From the NCBI GenBank assembly GCA_035772405.1, contig JAYKKM010000006.1, positions 668,501-732,500 on the forward strand: a stretch of DNA of 64,000 nt, in the 5' to 3' direction. This document shows, piece by piece, positions 49,545 through 59,257 of this stretch (its first letter is position 1; every line of letters starts with the position of its first letter). A model generated the notes under the pieces. That model had not been told where the DNA came from. It saw nothing but the letters and a program-made list of their open reading frames with translations, and made no database searches. The DNA is from Chrysogorgia sp. JL179-B06. Lineage: Eukaryota > Cnidaria > Anthozoa > Scleralcyonacea > Chrysogorgiidae. The position numbers and the translations under genes were made by a program.

Positions 49545-52500
49545 ATGAGTCGGACTGTGAAAAACCCACTGACAAAAAGACGGGCGCATAAGACGAGTGC
49601 AGCCGTTGTCAATTCACTAACAGATGAAGCGACCAACGTTCACGGCTTCTTTAGAGATCAGGAGGGACAACGTCTAGTCGAAGACCCCACACCGTCAACG
49701 CATCTGTTGGATCGAGCACTGAGAGGGTTCACAAGGTCCTATGGAGTCGAAGTGATTGACGACAGAGACATCAATCAGGTAAATGGTAGTAGAAGTGCTG
49801 TCACTAACCTTTTGAGACGTGAACTAGGTGAGACCAACGGAATGAAAGTGGTGGAGACAGTCAAGGTCACTTTTGAGAAAGTTTTAGAACTCAATAAGAC
49901 CACGTACAAAACTGCCTACTTTAACAGCGAAACGTTCGTCGTCATTAACGAGCATGACATCGAGGGTGTCGCCAATCGTGGGTCGGAGCAGATTTTGACG
50001 CGGATAGCTGGGTGGTTATCTGAGGGGTCTGGATGGACTATCGACAAAATAGATGCGCACTACGTCAACGTCGCTATTTACAGACCTTTGCATGGGAGTA
50101 GCTACATTGCGTTGCCAAAGGAGCTGTGCAACAGTATGAAGGGTCTGATAAATGTAAATAACTATGATGACAACGAGTGCTTTAGATGGTGCCACCTTGC
50201 ACACAAATTTCCTGTTGGAAAAAACTCTGACAGAACGTCAAAGTACGCTAGGCATGTCGGTGAGCTGAATTATGACGGAGTTGACTTCCCAGTCACACTC
50301 AAAGATTACAACAAGATCGAAAAGGCAAACGATATTAGCATCAATGTTTTTGGGTATGAAGATAAGCAGCCATTCCCTGTGTACGTTTCTAAGGAGACGT
50401 ATCCTGACCATATGGACCTATTGTTGATAACTAATGACGTGGGCAACAAGCATTATGTGTACATTCGCGATTTTAACAAATTCATGTACCGTCAAACAAA
50501 GTATAAGGCGAGAAAGCACTTTTGTAGGTATTGTTTGCAGTGTTTCACCCGCGCGGACGTGCTTGAAAGTCATATTGAAGTGTGTTTGGTCATCAATGGG
50601 AAGCAAGCTATTAAAATGCCGCAAAGAGGTGCGAAAGTGAAATACGAGAATTTTAGCAGACAATTAAATGTACCATTTGTGGTGTACGCAGATTTCGAGG
50701 CTATCACACAGAAGGTGCACACAGCGACACCATCAAGCGAGACTAGCTACACAAATGCTTACCAGAGGCATGTCGACTGTGGTTATGGGTATAAACTGGT
50801 TTGTTGTTATGACAACGAGTACAGTAAGCCAGTAAAAGTGTATCGCGGTGAAAATGCAGTTAACAAGTTCATTGGGGAGATGTTAGAAATTGTCGAATAT
50901 TGTAAAGAGACATCTGAGAGTCACTTTAACAAAGAGATGATACTGACTAATGCCAATAAGAAGAACTTTGACGAGGCTAAAAGTTGTCATATTTGCAGTG
51001 TTGAGTACACTGGCGCTGACGTTAGAGTGAGAGACCACTGTCATGTCTCAGGTAGGTATAGAGGGTCCGCACATCGCGATTGTAGTGTGAACTTTAAGTT
51101 GACTGACAAAATCCCTGTGATCTTTCATAACTTACGTGGTTACGATAGCCATTTCATCATGCAGGAGATTGGTAAGTTTGGCCAAGACATAAATGTGATA
51201 CCAAACAACATGGAGAAGTACATGGCGTTCATGCTTGGAAAAAACTTGGTATTTTTGGACAGCTTTCAGTTCATGAGTAGTGGTCTAGACAACTTGGTGA
51301 AGAACCTACCAAGGGACGCTTTCAAGTACACGTCAGAAGCGTTTCGCGACGAGGGGTTGGCACTTATGACAAGAAAGGGGGTCTATCCCTACGATTATAT
51401 GGACTCCTTTGAAAAATTCGACGAGCGCGAGCTACCCTCCAAAAAAGATTTCTACAGCGTTCTGAACGATGAGCATATTACGGAAGAAATGCACGAGCGC
51501 GCCATCGATGTGTGGGACTACTTCGACGTCGAAAGTATGGGTGGGTATCACGACCTGTATTTGAAAAGCGATGTGCTCTTGCTTGCCGACGTTTTTGAGA
51601 ACTTTAGAAAGACATGCCATCGCGAGTATAAGTTAGACCCGTGTCACTATTTCACGTCGCCTGGATTGGCTTGGGATGCTATGCTGAAGATGACTGGAGT
51701 GGAGCTCGAATTATTGTCTGACATTGACATGTTCCAGTTCGTAGAATTAGGTATGCGTGGTGGTGTGAGCTACATATGCAACAGACATGGCGTGGCGAAT
51801 AATAAATACATGAAGGGGTACGATAAAGCGCAAGAGTCGAAGTATTTGATGTACCTTGACGCCAACAACTTGTATGGATGGGCGATGAGTCGAAGTCTAC
51901 CTACGGGCGGCTTCAAGTGGTTGACTGAGAAAGAAATAGAAAAAGTTAATCTGCACGACTATCACAACAATAGTAAAAAAGGTTTACTGCTCGAGGTCGA
52001 CTTGGAGTACCCAGCCCATTTGCATGACCTACACAACGATTACCCGTTGGCTCCCGAGAAGATGGAGATAACCGTTGACATGTTGTCGGAGTACTGCACG
52101 AAAATCAAAAATAAGTTTAACGTGAGTGTTGGTGGTGTGAAGAAGCTGGTGACTAATTTGATGGACAAAAAAAAGTATGTGTGTCACTACGGAAATCTGC
52201 AGTTGTACATGGATCTTGGATTAAAAATCAATAAGATTCACAGGGTCCTGCAGTTTGACCAGTCCAAGTGGCTAGGCAAGTACATCGACTTTAACACAGT
52301 CAAAAGAACTGCGGCTAAGAACGCTTTTGAGAAGGACTTCTTCAAGTTGATGAACAACAGTGTGTTCGGAAAAACAATGGAGAATTTGAGGAAGCGTGTG
52401 GATGTAAGATTAGTGACCACTGCGAAGAAATTAGAAAAGCTCGTCTCAAAGCCGACGTTTGTGTCTTGCAAAATATTTAGCGAGAACTTAGTCGCTGTCC

Positions 52501-53138
52501 ACAAAGTCAAAGAAACGCTGACATTAAATAGACCCGCATACGTGGGTATGTGCATACTAGACTTGAGCAAAACGCTGATGTACAATTTTCACTATAATTA
52601 TATTATGAAAAAGTACTCTAGCGACACCTGTAGATTGCACTTCACTGACACTGACAGTCTGTTGTACTCAATCAAAACTGGCGACGTCTACTCTGACTTT
52701 ATGATGGAGCGCGAAAAGTTTGACAATAGCGACTACCCCGCAGACAGCCCATTCGCTTTTAAAGAGAATAAGAAAGTTATTGGGAAGATGAAGGACGAGT
52801 GCGCTGGAACACCAATTATCGAGTTCGTTGGGTTGCGTAGTAAAATGTATAGCTATTTGAAAGAGGATGGGGGTGGTGGGAAAACCGCTAAAGGCATTAG
52901 AAAGAATATAATTAAAAAAGTGATCAAGCATGAAGATTATAAAAGTGTGCTACTCGAGCAGAAACAGTTGCGACACACAATGAAGACCATTAGAAGTGTC
53001 AAACATCAGCTCGGTAGTTATGAAATTAATAAAGTATCGCTATCCTGTTTTGATGATAAACGATACCTTCTAGAAAATGGTATTGACTCCTATGCGTATG
53101 GTCACAAAAACATTGAAGTGAGAGGCGACAAACACTGA
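49545..53138 (+). CDS. Protein-primed family B DNA polymerase
   Basis: 1,197 aa; replicates the linear element using a protein primer. Exonuclease motifs: Exo I VYADFEAI (about 379-386), Exo II HNLRGYDSH (about 527), Exo III YLKSDVLLLADVF (about 672). Polymerase motifs: A LDANNLYGWAMS (about 771, protein-primed type), B KLMNNSVFGKTMEN (about 934), C FTDTDSLLY (about 1032), KxY-like SKMYSYL (about 1099). A C2H2-like finger, CRYCLQCFTRADVLESH, is at about 326. An endonuclease-VII-like zinc module (CHICS, RDHCHVSGRYRGSAHRDC; about 480-512) lies between Exo I and Exo II, as in many Polinton polymerases. The last five codons fall in the right TIR. Intact. Confidence 0.97.
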   Translation: MSRTVKNPLTKRRAHKTSAAVVNSLTDEATNVHGFFRDQEGQRLVEDPTPSTHLLDRALRGFTRSYGVEVIDDRDINQVNGSRSAVTNLLRRELGETNGMKVVETVKVTFEKVLELNKTTYKTAYFNSETFVVINEHDIEGVANRGSEQILTRIAGWLSEGSGWTIDKIDAHYVNVAIYRPLHGSSYIALPKELCNSMKGLINVNNYDDNECFRWCHLAHKFPVGKNSDRTSKYARHVGELNYDGVDFPVTLKDYNKIEKANDISINVFGYEDKQPFPVYVSKETYPDHMDLLLITNDVGNKHYVYIRDFNKFMYRQTKYKARKHFCRYCLQCFTRADVLESHIEVCLVINGKQAIKMPQRGAKVKYENFSRQLNVPFVVYADFEAITQKVHTATPSSETSYTNAYQRHVDCGYGYKLVCCYDNEYSKPVKVYRGENAVNKFIGEMLEIVEYCKETSESHFNKEMILTNANKKNFDEAKSCHICSVEYTGADVRVRDHCHVSGRYRGSAHRDCSVNFKLTDKIPVIFHNLRGYDSHFIMQEIGKFGQDINVIPNNMEKYMAFMLGKNLVFLDSFQFMSSGLDNLVKNLPRDAFKYTSEAFRDEGLALMTRKGVYPYDYMDSFEKFDERELPSKKDFYSVLNDEHITEEMHERAIDVWDYFDVESMGGYHDLYLKSDVLLLADVFENFRKTCHREYKLDPCHYFTSPGLAWDAMLKMTGVELELLSDIDMFQFVELGMRGGVSYICNRHGVANNKYMKGYDKAQESKYLMYLDANNLYGWAMSRSLPTGGFKWLTEKEIEKVNLHDYHNNSKKGLLLEVDLEYPAHLHDLHNDYPLAPEKMEITVDMLSEYCTKIKNKFNVSVGGVKKLVTNLMDKKKYVCHYGNLQLYMDLGLKINKIHRVLQFDQSKWLGKYIDFNTVKRTAAKNAFEKDFFKLMNNSVFGKTMENLRKRVDVRLVTTAKKLEKLVSKPTFVSCKIFSENLVAVHKVKETLTLNRPAYVGMCILDLSKTLMYNFHYNYIMKKYSSDTCRLHFTDTDSLLYSIKTGDVYSDFMMEREKFDNSDYPADSPFAFKENKKVIGKMKDECAGTPIIEFVGLRSKMYSYLKEDGGGGKTAKGIRKNIIKKVIKHEDYKSVLLEQKQLRHTMKTIRSVKHQLGSYEINKVSLSCFDDKRYLLENGIDSYAYGHKNIEVRGDKH

Positions 53139-53894
53139 AAATAGTGAACAAACGGACTAATCTATTACTAACAGGTGGCAATAACCTAATTTGCATAACA
53201 GGTGGCAATTTTATCACGCGTGAGACACTTTTACGATACATAAATTTGTAAAAATGTTTAAACGACTATTTTTTTAAATGTGATTTGACAAATTTGTGAA
53301 AATGTGATTTGACAAATTTGTGAAAATGTTGGAACGATTATTTTTAAATGTGATTTGGTAAATTTGCGAAAATGTTGGAACGACTATTTTTTTAAATATG
53401 ATTCGACAAATTTGTGAAAATGTTGAAACGACACTCTCTATTTTCTAATATGTGAGAGTGAGCTCGTACCACATTTTATTTCTCTAACACGCGAAAATGT
53501 TGAAATGACACTTTCTATTTTTTCCTAAATGTAATTTGACATAAATTTGTGAGAATTTTGAAACGACGCTCTCTATTTTTTTAAATATGGCTGAAATGGT
53601 GCCAAATTTAGCGAGAGTCGCTATTTAGTATAAATTTGGTATTGTTTTCGCTAGTCTCGCGTGTGTTTGACATCAATTTAGTAGAAAATGTGCGAGGGAT
53701 GTCTAGATTGACTAACGATCGTTGTAGTAGTATAGCAACTAGGGCTGCGAGCTTATTCGACGTCAATCGTGAATATAAACACCAAAACATCGCCAAATTT
53801 GTCGAGTCGTGACTTGGCCAAATTTGGTGACGTTTTGGTGTTTATATTCACGGTTGAGGTCGATTGAGCTCGCAGCCCTAGTTGCTATACTACT
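53121..53894 (-). repeat. Right terminal inverted repeat of the Polinton (774 bp)
   Basis: Reverse complement of 35,235-36,007 with one extra A. Begins inside the polB 3' end and ends TAGTTGCTATACTACT at 53,894. Confidence 0.95.
53726..53894. repeat. Terminal palindrome of the right TIR (169 bp)
   Basis: Same palindrome as 35,235-35,403 and in the matching (non-flipped) configuration: the reverse complement of this end is identical to the left end by eye. Confidence 0.9.
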
Positions 53895-53957
53895 GATCCC
53901 AGGGACATTTTCGCCGACCTTCCACCGTGGAGGCAAAATGCCCTGGGTACGAGGTTG
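53895..53957. mobile_element. Right part of the nonautonomous CAACCTCGTACCC element
   Basis: Starts with the second GATCCC copy and ends at CGAGGTTG (53,957), before AACAACATC. See the left part at 34,804-35,234. Confidence 0.8.
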
Positions 53958-53966
53958 AACAACATC

Positions 53967-54430
53967 ATATATTGTGAGACCAGGATTTTCTTCAACATCA
54001 TTTGCCATTCTCAACAACAGAGCAACAATAACATACACATTGTAACATGATATTCACTATCACTTGCTGTTGGAAAATATAAATATACACTGAAGTAAAA
54101 TATTTGCATCAATATTAGTAATACCATAGTTGTTACCAGTAGCGAAACTGGCCGTAGCAACTGGTCATGTTATGACTGAATATGTAAATCGTTTAAAAAT
54201 GTGCATACTGGTTGTTACAACCAACTGAATTGACATCAATGTTGTTCCAGAAAAGATTATATCTATTCTTCGAGTGGTCTTGAATCCTGTTTGATTCTTA
54301 CGTTGTTGTGTGACTCCACCAATTCGGGCACGATATTGATCGATTGTCACTCCCATTTCAGGTAAAGTAATGACAAGGTTTTTCTCTGCACAGATGTAAG
54401 TTTGTTGAGCAACAGGCACAAACCTTCGTT
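53967..54430 (-). pseudogene. Decayed 2A-bearing ORF, upstream part
   Basis: The minus strand at 54,038-53,958 reads MYVIVALLLRMANDVEENPG then LTIYDVV. The DVEENPG core of a 2A ribosome-skipping peptide is present, but its final Pro is Leu. Further upstream, 54,419-54,165 reads VITLPEMGVTIDQYRARIGG, like the N-terminal region of invertebrate 2A-carrying element proteins. The frame continues in the piece at 34,400-34,803 once the inserted elements are removed. Confidence 0.5.
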
Positions 54431-55117
54431 TGTAAATATTGAGTATTGTCTTTGGCGAGAACTATCAAATGTGACCGGCTTGAAGGATTTTAACGGGCAC
54501 AATGACTTCGTTTGATTTGAGTTGCGTGTACACACGAGACAAACAAGAAAAACTAAGTACACAGAACTATCTTAGTCGTCTTACCTAGAAAACAGAATAT
54601 CTCCTCACTGAAATGAATTGAAATTCCCAACAGCACCAAAGGCAGGACAGATCGTTCGAGAACTTCGTCTGCGTTGACAATTCCGAACATTAATTCCGTA
54701 CAACTTCCGTGAAAACGAATAACCCTCTGGAGTATGTGAACAATCTCGTTCCAGAGCAAACTAAACTACGTCACAAAACGTCATAAAACTGAACATCCAC
54801 CGAATATCGAGATCTCGTTGACTATACATAGGTGCGGAAAGAGGTCTGGGCACGAGACATAGATAACCCATGTCAAGATTAGTGTGCTGCCTACGGCAGC
54901 AATTAGAAAATGAATTAGCATTCTTAAAGAGACCTATTGTAATTTAAAAAAAATTATACACCTGGGAAATTAAGATGGTCCAAGCGCTGCGTTAATCAAG
55001 AAGAGAGAAAGCAGTTTTCAATACGAATGCAATCCAAGTTATTTTTTACGCATTCGTTGCTCAGAGGTGTCTAAGCCTTCAAACTATTACAATGGGTTCT
55101 TTGAAAAAATGCTAATT
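54431..55117. other. No gene recognised
   Basis: Several short ORFs without motif. A third-type MITE end (GATACACACTGTGTAT) follows at about 55,145. Confidence 0.4.
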
Positions 55118-55152
55118 CACAGTTGCTTCGGTAGCGGTTTTTTTGATACACA

Positions 55153-55498
<346 letters not shown>

Positions 55499-55561
<63 letters not shown>
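55499..55561. repeat. (TA)n microsatellite
   Basis: TA run separating the PLE palindrome from the SINE copy. Confidence 0.9.
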
Positions 55562-55564
<3 letters not shown>

Positions 55565-55843
55565 GAAAGGATTTATGGTGAAGGAAAATTTCGAGTGTTG
55601 GAATACATACATTTTAAGACCAAACCGGGACCAGTTGCGAAAAATGCAACTTCAAGACCTTCCGGCTGGTATTGAACCTGCGATCAGCTAGTGCAGTGCT
55701 CTGACCACTGAGCTACGGAAGCCATTGCCGAGAGCCTAGTCACGAGGTTTGGTCTTAAAATGTATGTATTCCAACACTCGAAATTTTCCTTCACCATAAA
55801 TACTTTCAACATGTAGTTTGATCGAGTGAAATGCCAAATATTA
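55562..55843 (-). mobile_element. tRNA-derived SINE copy (minus strand) flanked by its inverted tail
   Basis: The tRNA-like part is at 55,659-55,723 (minus): TTCCGTAGCTCAGTGGTCAG with a B-box-like GGTTCAATACC, diverged. Both sides carry GGTCTTAAAATGTATGTATT and CTCGAAATTTTCCTTCACC tail sequences in opposite orientation, so the unit is internally inverted. Bounded by (TA)n. Confidence 0.6.

Positions 55844-55844
<1 letters not shown>

Positions 55845-55938
<94 letters not shown>
55845..55938. repeat. (TA)n microsatellite
   Basis: TA run on the 3' side of the next PLE. Confidence 0.9.
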
Positions 55939-55941
<3 letters not shown>

Positions 55942-56044
55942 GTGAATAGACCAAAACATGGACAAAATCCCAGTAAGTAAGAGTGCTCGATACAAAAATT
56001 GTAGAGCTAGTTATAAAGTATGTAAAATCTAAACTTTTACAGGT

Positions 56045-56087
56045 GCCGTTACACTGTGTCTCATGCCTAAGGCAATCATCAGACGAC
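56045..56087 (-). ncRNA. Hammerhead-like motif with mutated core
   Basis: Minus strand: stem I GTCGT/ACGGC, core CTGATGA, stem II TGCC/GGCA, then GAGA in place of GAAA, stem III CAC/GTG and TA. The layout matches the other PLE hammerheads, but the invariant A is G, so it is probably inactive. Confidence 0.45.
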
Positions 56088-56175
56088 TAACTAACATCAA
56101 CGTATTCACTGAATTATATACAATTCACGCGGCATGGATCAAAAGCGCTAATTGTCGGGCGGTGTTTCTTTGAAG

Positions 56176-57965
56176 TTACGTAGTTAGAAGTTCGTTTCGT
56201 TTGTTTAGAAGTCTGTATTTTTGGAAGATGATATGATACTTTTCGGCTAGGCAAAGTTCACATCGTGTTGATCCGTTTCGGAAGGCAGGTGCTCTATCTA
56301 CAATTGACCACTTTATTTCAGGGTTTGAAGCGTTTTTTTCTCGTAAGTTCCAAACATGTTTTGAGAGTTCTGTTGAGTTGATTTTGTTTTGGTAGCGGAA
56401 TGAATTTCGATGTTTGTAGAGTCGGTCCTTGAAGGTATGTTCTGTCAATCCAATGTAATTTCTTCCGTTAGTGTCTGTGTCAGTTGTGATGTGGGCTCGG
56501 TAGACCAGGCTTCGAGTTAGGCAATTTTATAAGTTGTAAAAATTTCTTGCCTACATTCGTCTGTACGTTCATGCTGTACGGTGGATTAAACCAAATGATG
56601 TTTCTTTTTCTCCTCGTTGGTAGTTTGCTCGAATTGAATGGTTTCTCCGTATCCACTGGCATTTAACGCTTCGTTGTAATATGGTGCTGCTTTATCGAAC
56701 ATTTCTTTGTTGGACGATATGTTGTTGATTCGCTTGCTGATGCTCTTTGGTAGTTGTTTAATTATGCTTGGCGGGTGGTTAGAATTGGTGTGGATATAAA
56801 CGGGGTTGTCGTTTGGTTTTTTGTAAGGTTGGAAGGTTGAAGGTGACGTCGAGGAAATTAGCTTCTTTCAGGTTGACTTGAATCGTAATCTTTAGCCCGA
56901 GGTCTTTGAAAATTTTTGTAATTTCTTTTCGGATCTTGTCAGATGCTTGGCTGTTGATATTATGGAAAGCTGCCAGACCGTCGTCCCTGTACAAACCAAT
57001 ATGCGACTTTCCATAATTCTGCGACAGGATGCTCAAGATATAGATACCTACTAATTCACAGACTTCGGCTCCATCGTGGCTCCCCATTGTGACGTCAAAT
57101 GTGTTGTCGCCGTCCCTTTTTACCCAGCCATTACCTTGGTCGAAAAGTAGCGACTCGCGTGCGTGCATAATGATTTCCAAATCACTCTGGTTGATCGGTA
57201 CGAATTCCTTGGCATAATCTATGGCTTTCATTGGCAGTTCTTCCGTTATCGATGCGTAGAAGTCGACTATATCAAACTGTGCGAAGCTGCAATTTTCCTT
57301 GTCTTCTAATGTGTTGAACCACTCTATCACGCTCTTCGTATTCTTCCACTGGTGCACTTGGGTTTTTTCTTTCGTGCATGCGTTTATTCTCTCTAATACT
57401 TGCTTGCTAACTCGTCCTAGGATGATTTTCGCCGGGTTTATCAGTCGGCATTTTGGTGTATTGTTGAAGTTCTCCTTGTGGTCCTTGAGGGTGATGAAGG
57501 CTTGTTGCTTGGCAAGGATTGTGGTTCTCTCTTGGATGTCTAATCTTGATGCGATCTGTTTTGCCTTTCCGTTGATTTCGTTGTAGGTGTTACTGTTGCA
57601 TTTCTTGTAAGATTTCGTAATGTTCTCGTGTAGTAGCTTGTCGTGCGTGGCTTTGTCCATTTCGTACATGTTCCTAGTTTTATCTGCTGGGATGAAGGCT
57701 TTGGTGGAGTTTCTAATTGATTTGATATCTTCTTTCAATTTACTTTGGAATTGGTTGTATACTTGTCGGAATTTGATATTCTTTGTCATTTCTACCAAAT
57801 CGTTCTCAAAGTTTTCCATTTCGTTAACTTGTGGAGGGCATCTTCTTGACTTAAAACCAAACTTCTGTTGCTGTTCGTTGTTGTTTTCTTCCTTCTCAAA
57901 AAAGTGGGCTTTCCATCTCATTCGTTTAGTTACGTCTTCTACTTTCTCGATCAGGCGCTTCTTGT
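56176..57965 (-). pseudogene. PLE polyprotein, frameshifted and internally deleted
   Basis: The N-terminal ORF (57,921-56,779) has FITLKDHKENF, CRLINPAK, FDIVDFYASITEEL, GSHDGAEVCELVG, GLYRDDGLA and NFLDVTFNL, an intact RT core. A frameshift at about 56,830 is followed by [16 protein letters not shown]. At about 56,525 a block including the Cys linker is lost. The last part has [25 protein letters not shown] and CELCLAEKYHI, so both endonuclease tyrosines are present. The 5' end meets (TA)n at about 57,966 at nearly the same residue as the copy at 26,459-28,564. (TA)n also flanks its 3' side. Confidence 0.8.
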
Positions 57966-57966
57966 A

Positions 57967-58300
<334 letters not shown>

Positions 58301-58342
58301 TCGCTCTACCTGCAATGGTATTGAGCGCTCTCATATCCAAAG

Positions 58343-58343
<1 letters not shown>

Positions 58344-58390
<47 letters not shown>
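58344..58390. repeat. (TA)n microsatellite
   Basis: Short TA run. Confidence 0.85.
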
Positions 58391-58393
<3 letters not shown>

Positions 58394-58559
58394 AAAGAAA
58401 TAATATGGAGGAAATGAACTATGAATTATTTACAAAATATACAGATATAACTACTAATACATACCAATAATCATTAATATATACAGATATAACTATAAAT
58501 TAAGCACAAATAAACAATTTAAACTGCCTACAAGTTTGTTTGTAAGTCATTGTAGTGTC

Positions 58560-58941
58560 CTGGTCCCGGTTTGGTCTTAAAATGTATTCCAACACTCGAA
58601 ATTTTCCTTCACCATAAATCCTTTCAACGTGTAGTTTGATCGAGTGAAATGCCAAATATTACCTATAATATACCCATAATCTTATCCCGGAATTACCACC
58701 ACCATATATACAGAACTCGTGACTAGGCTCTCGGGAACGGCTTCCGTAGCTCAGTGGTCAGAGCACTGCACTAGCATCGCAGGGTCACGGGTTCGATTCC
58801 AGCCGGAAGGCCTTGAAGTTGCATTTTTCGCAACTGGTCCCGGTTTGGGCTTAAAATGTATGTATTCCAACACTCGAAATTTTCCTTCACCATAAATCCT
58901 TTCAACGTGTGGTTTGATCGAGTGAAATGCCAAATATTACC

Positions 58942-58945
<4 letters not shown>
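58560..58945 (+). mobile_element. tRNA-derived SINE with duplicated tail
   Basis: The tRNA-like head is at 58,739-58,812: A box TAGCTCAGTGG, B box GGTTCGATTCC, D-arm GCTC/GAGC. An anticodon-like loop CTAGCAT would be AGC. The T stem and acceptor are imperfect, so a SINE head is more likely than a working tRNA gene. The tail (TTGCATTTTTCGCAACTGG, GGTCTTAAAATGTATG, GAGTGAAATGCCAAATATTA) occurs both upstream (58,560-58,665) and downstream (58,813-58,942). Tail fragments recur at 6,826-6,850 and 55,562-55,843. Confidence 0.65.
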
Positions 58946-58974
<29 letters not shown>

Positions 58975-58983
58975 ATATATATA
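58942..58983. repeat. (TA)n microsatellite
   Basis: Short TA run with one GTATG interruption. Confidence 0.85.
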
Positions 58984-59074
58984 ATTATAATTATTGCATT
59001 TGATTGGCTACTTTCTACCTGTGACACCCTTTTGGCATATATATAAGCCCTATTTATTTTATTTCATCTCGTCT

Positions 59075-59109
59075 TACTCTGATGAAGGGCTCCGCTCGAA
59101 ACGTCAGTA
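59075..59109 (+). ncRNA. Hammerhead-like motif upstream of PLE ORF
   Basis: TACT (stem I), CTGATGA, GGGC/GCTC stem II, GAAA, CGTC (minimal stem III plus cleavage site), AGTA pairing with TACT. Lies in the terminal repeat directly 5' of the PLE ORF on the same strand. Stem III is extremely short, as in dimer-type minimal hammerheads. Confidence 0.5.
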
Positions 59110-59257
59110 TCTCGTCACTAAATTCTTGGCAGTTTACCACCTTTTCACTTTGCTATACATTCAAAACACTGTCTACGCAGCACTCTACTTTTTTACTAAC
59201 CTCGGAGCTTCACCTGTTGTGTTCTGCCACTCTTGGATATTCTATATACCGCTGCGA

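Larger units (their letters stand above)
35235..53894. mobile_element. Complete Polinton/Maverick (adintovirus-like) element, 18,660 bp
   Basis: Bounded by near-identical TIRs and a 6-bp TSD. Encodes protein-primed PolB, RVE integrase with chromodomain, A32/FtsK-type packaging ATPase, putative double jelly-roll major capsid, penton-like minor capsid, a fibre-like protein, thymidine kinase, a VLTF3-like factor and several small membrane proteins. All major frames are open, with no visible stop or frameshift, and the TIRs differ by one indel that I can see. The insertion is therefore recent, or the element may still be functional as a virus-like provirus. No adenain-type protease was recognised. 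Confidence 0.95.

Noticed and set aside
58739..58812. Functional tRNA-Ala(AGC) gene
   Set aside because: A and B boxes are good, but acceptor and T stems are imperfect. The same unit with the same tail occurs elsewhere in the window, so a SINE head is more likely.
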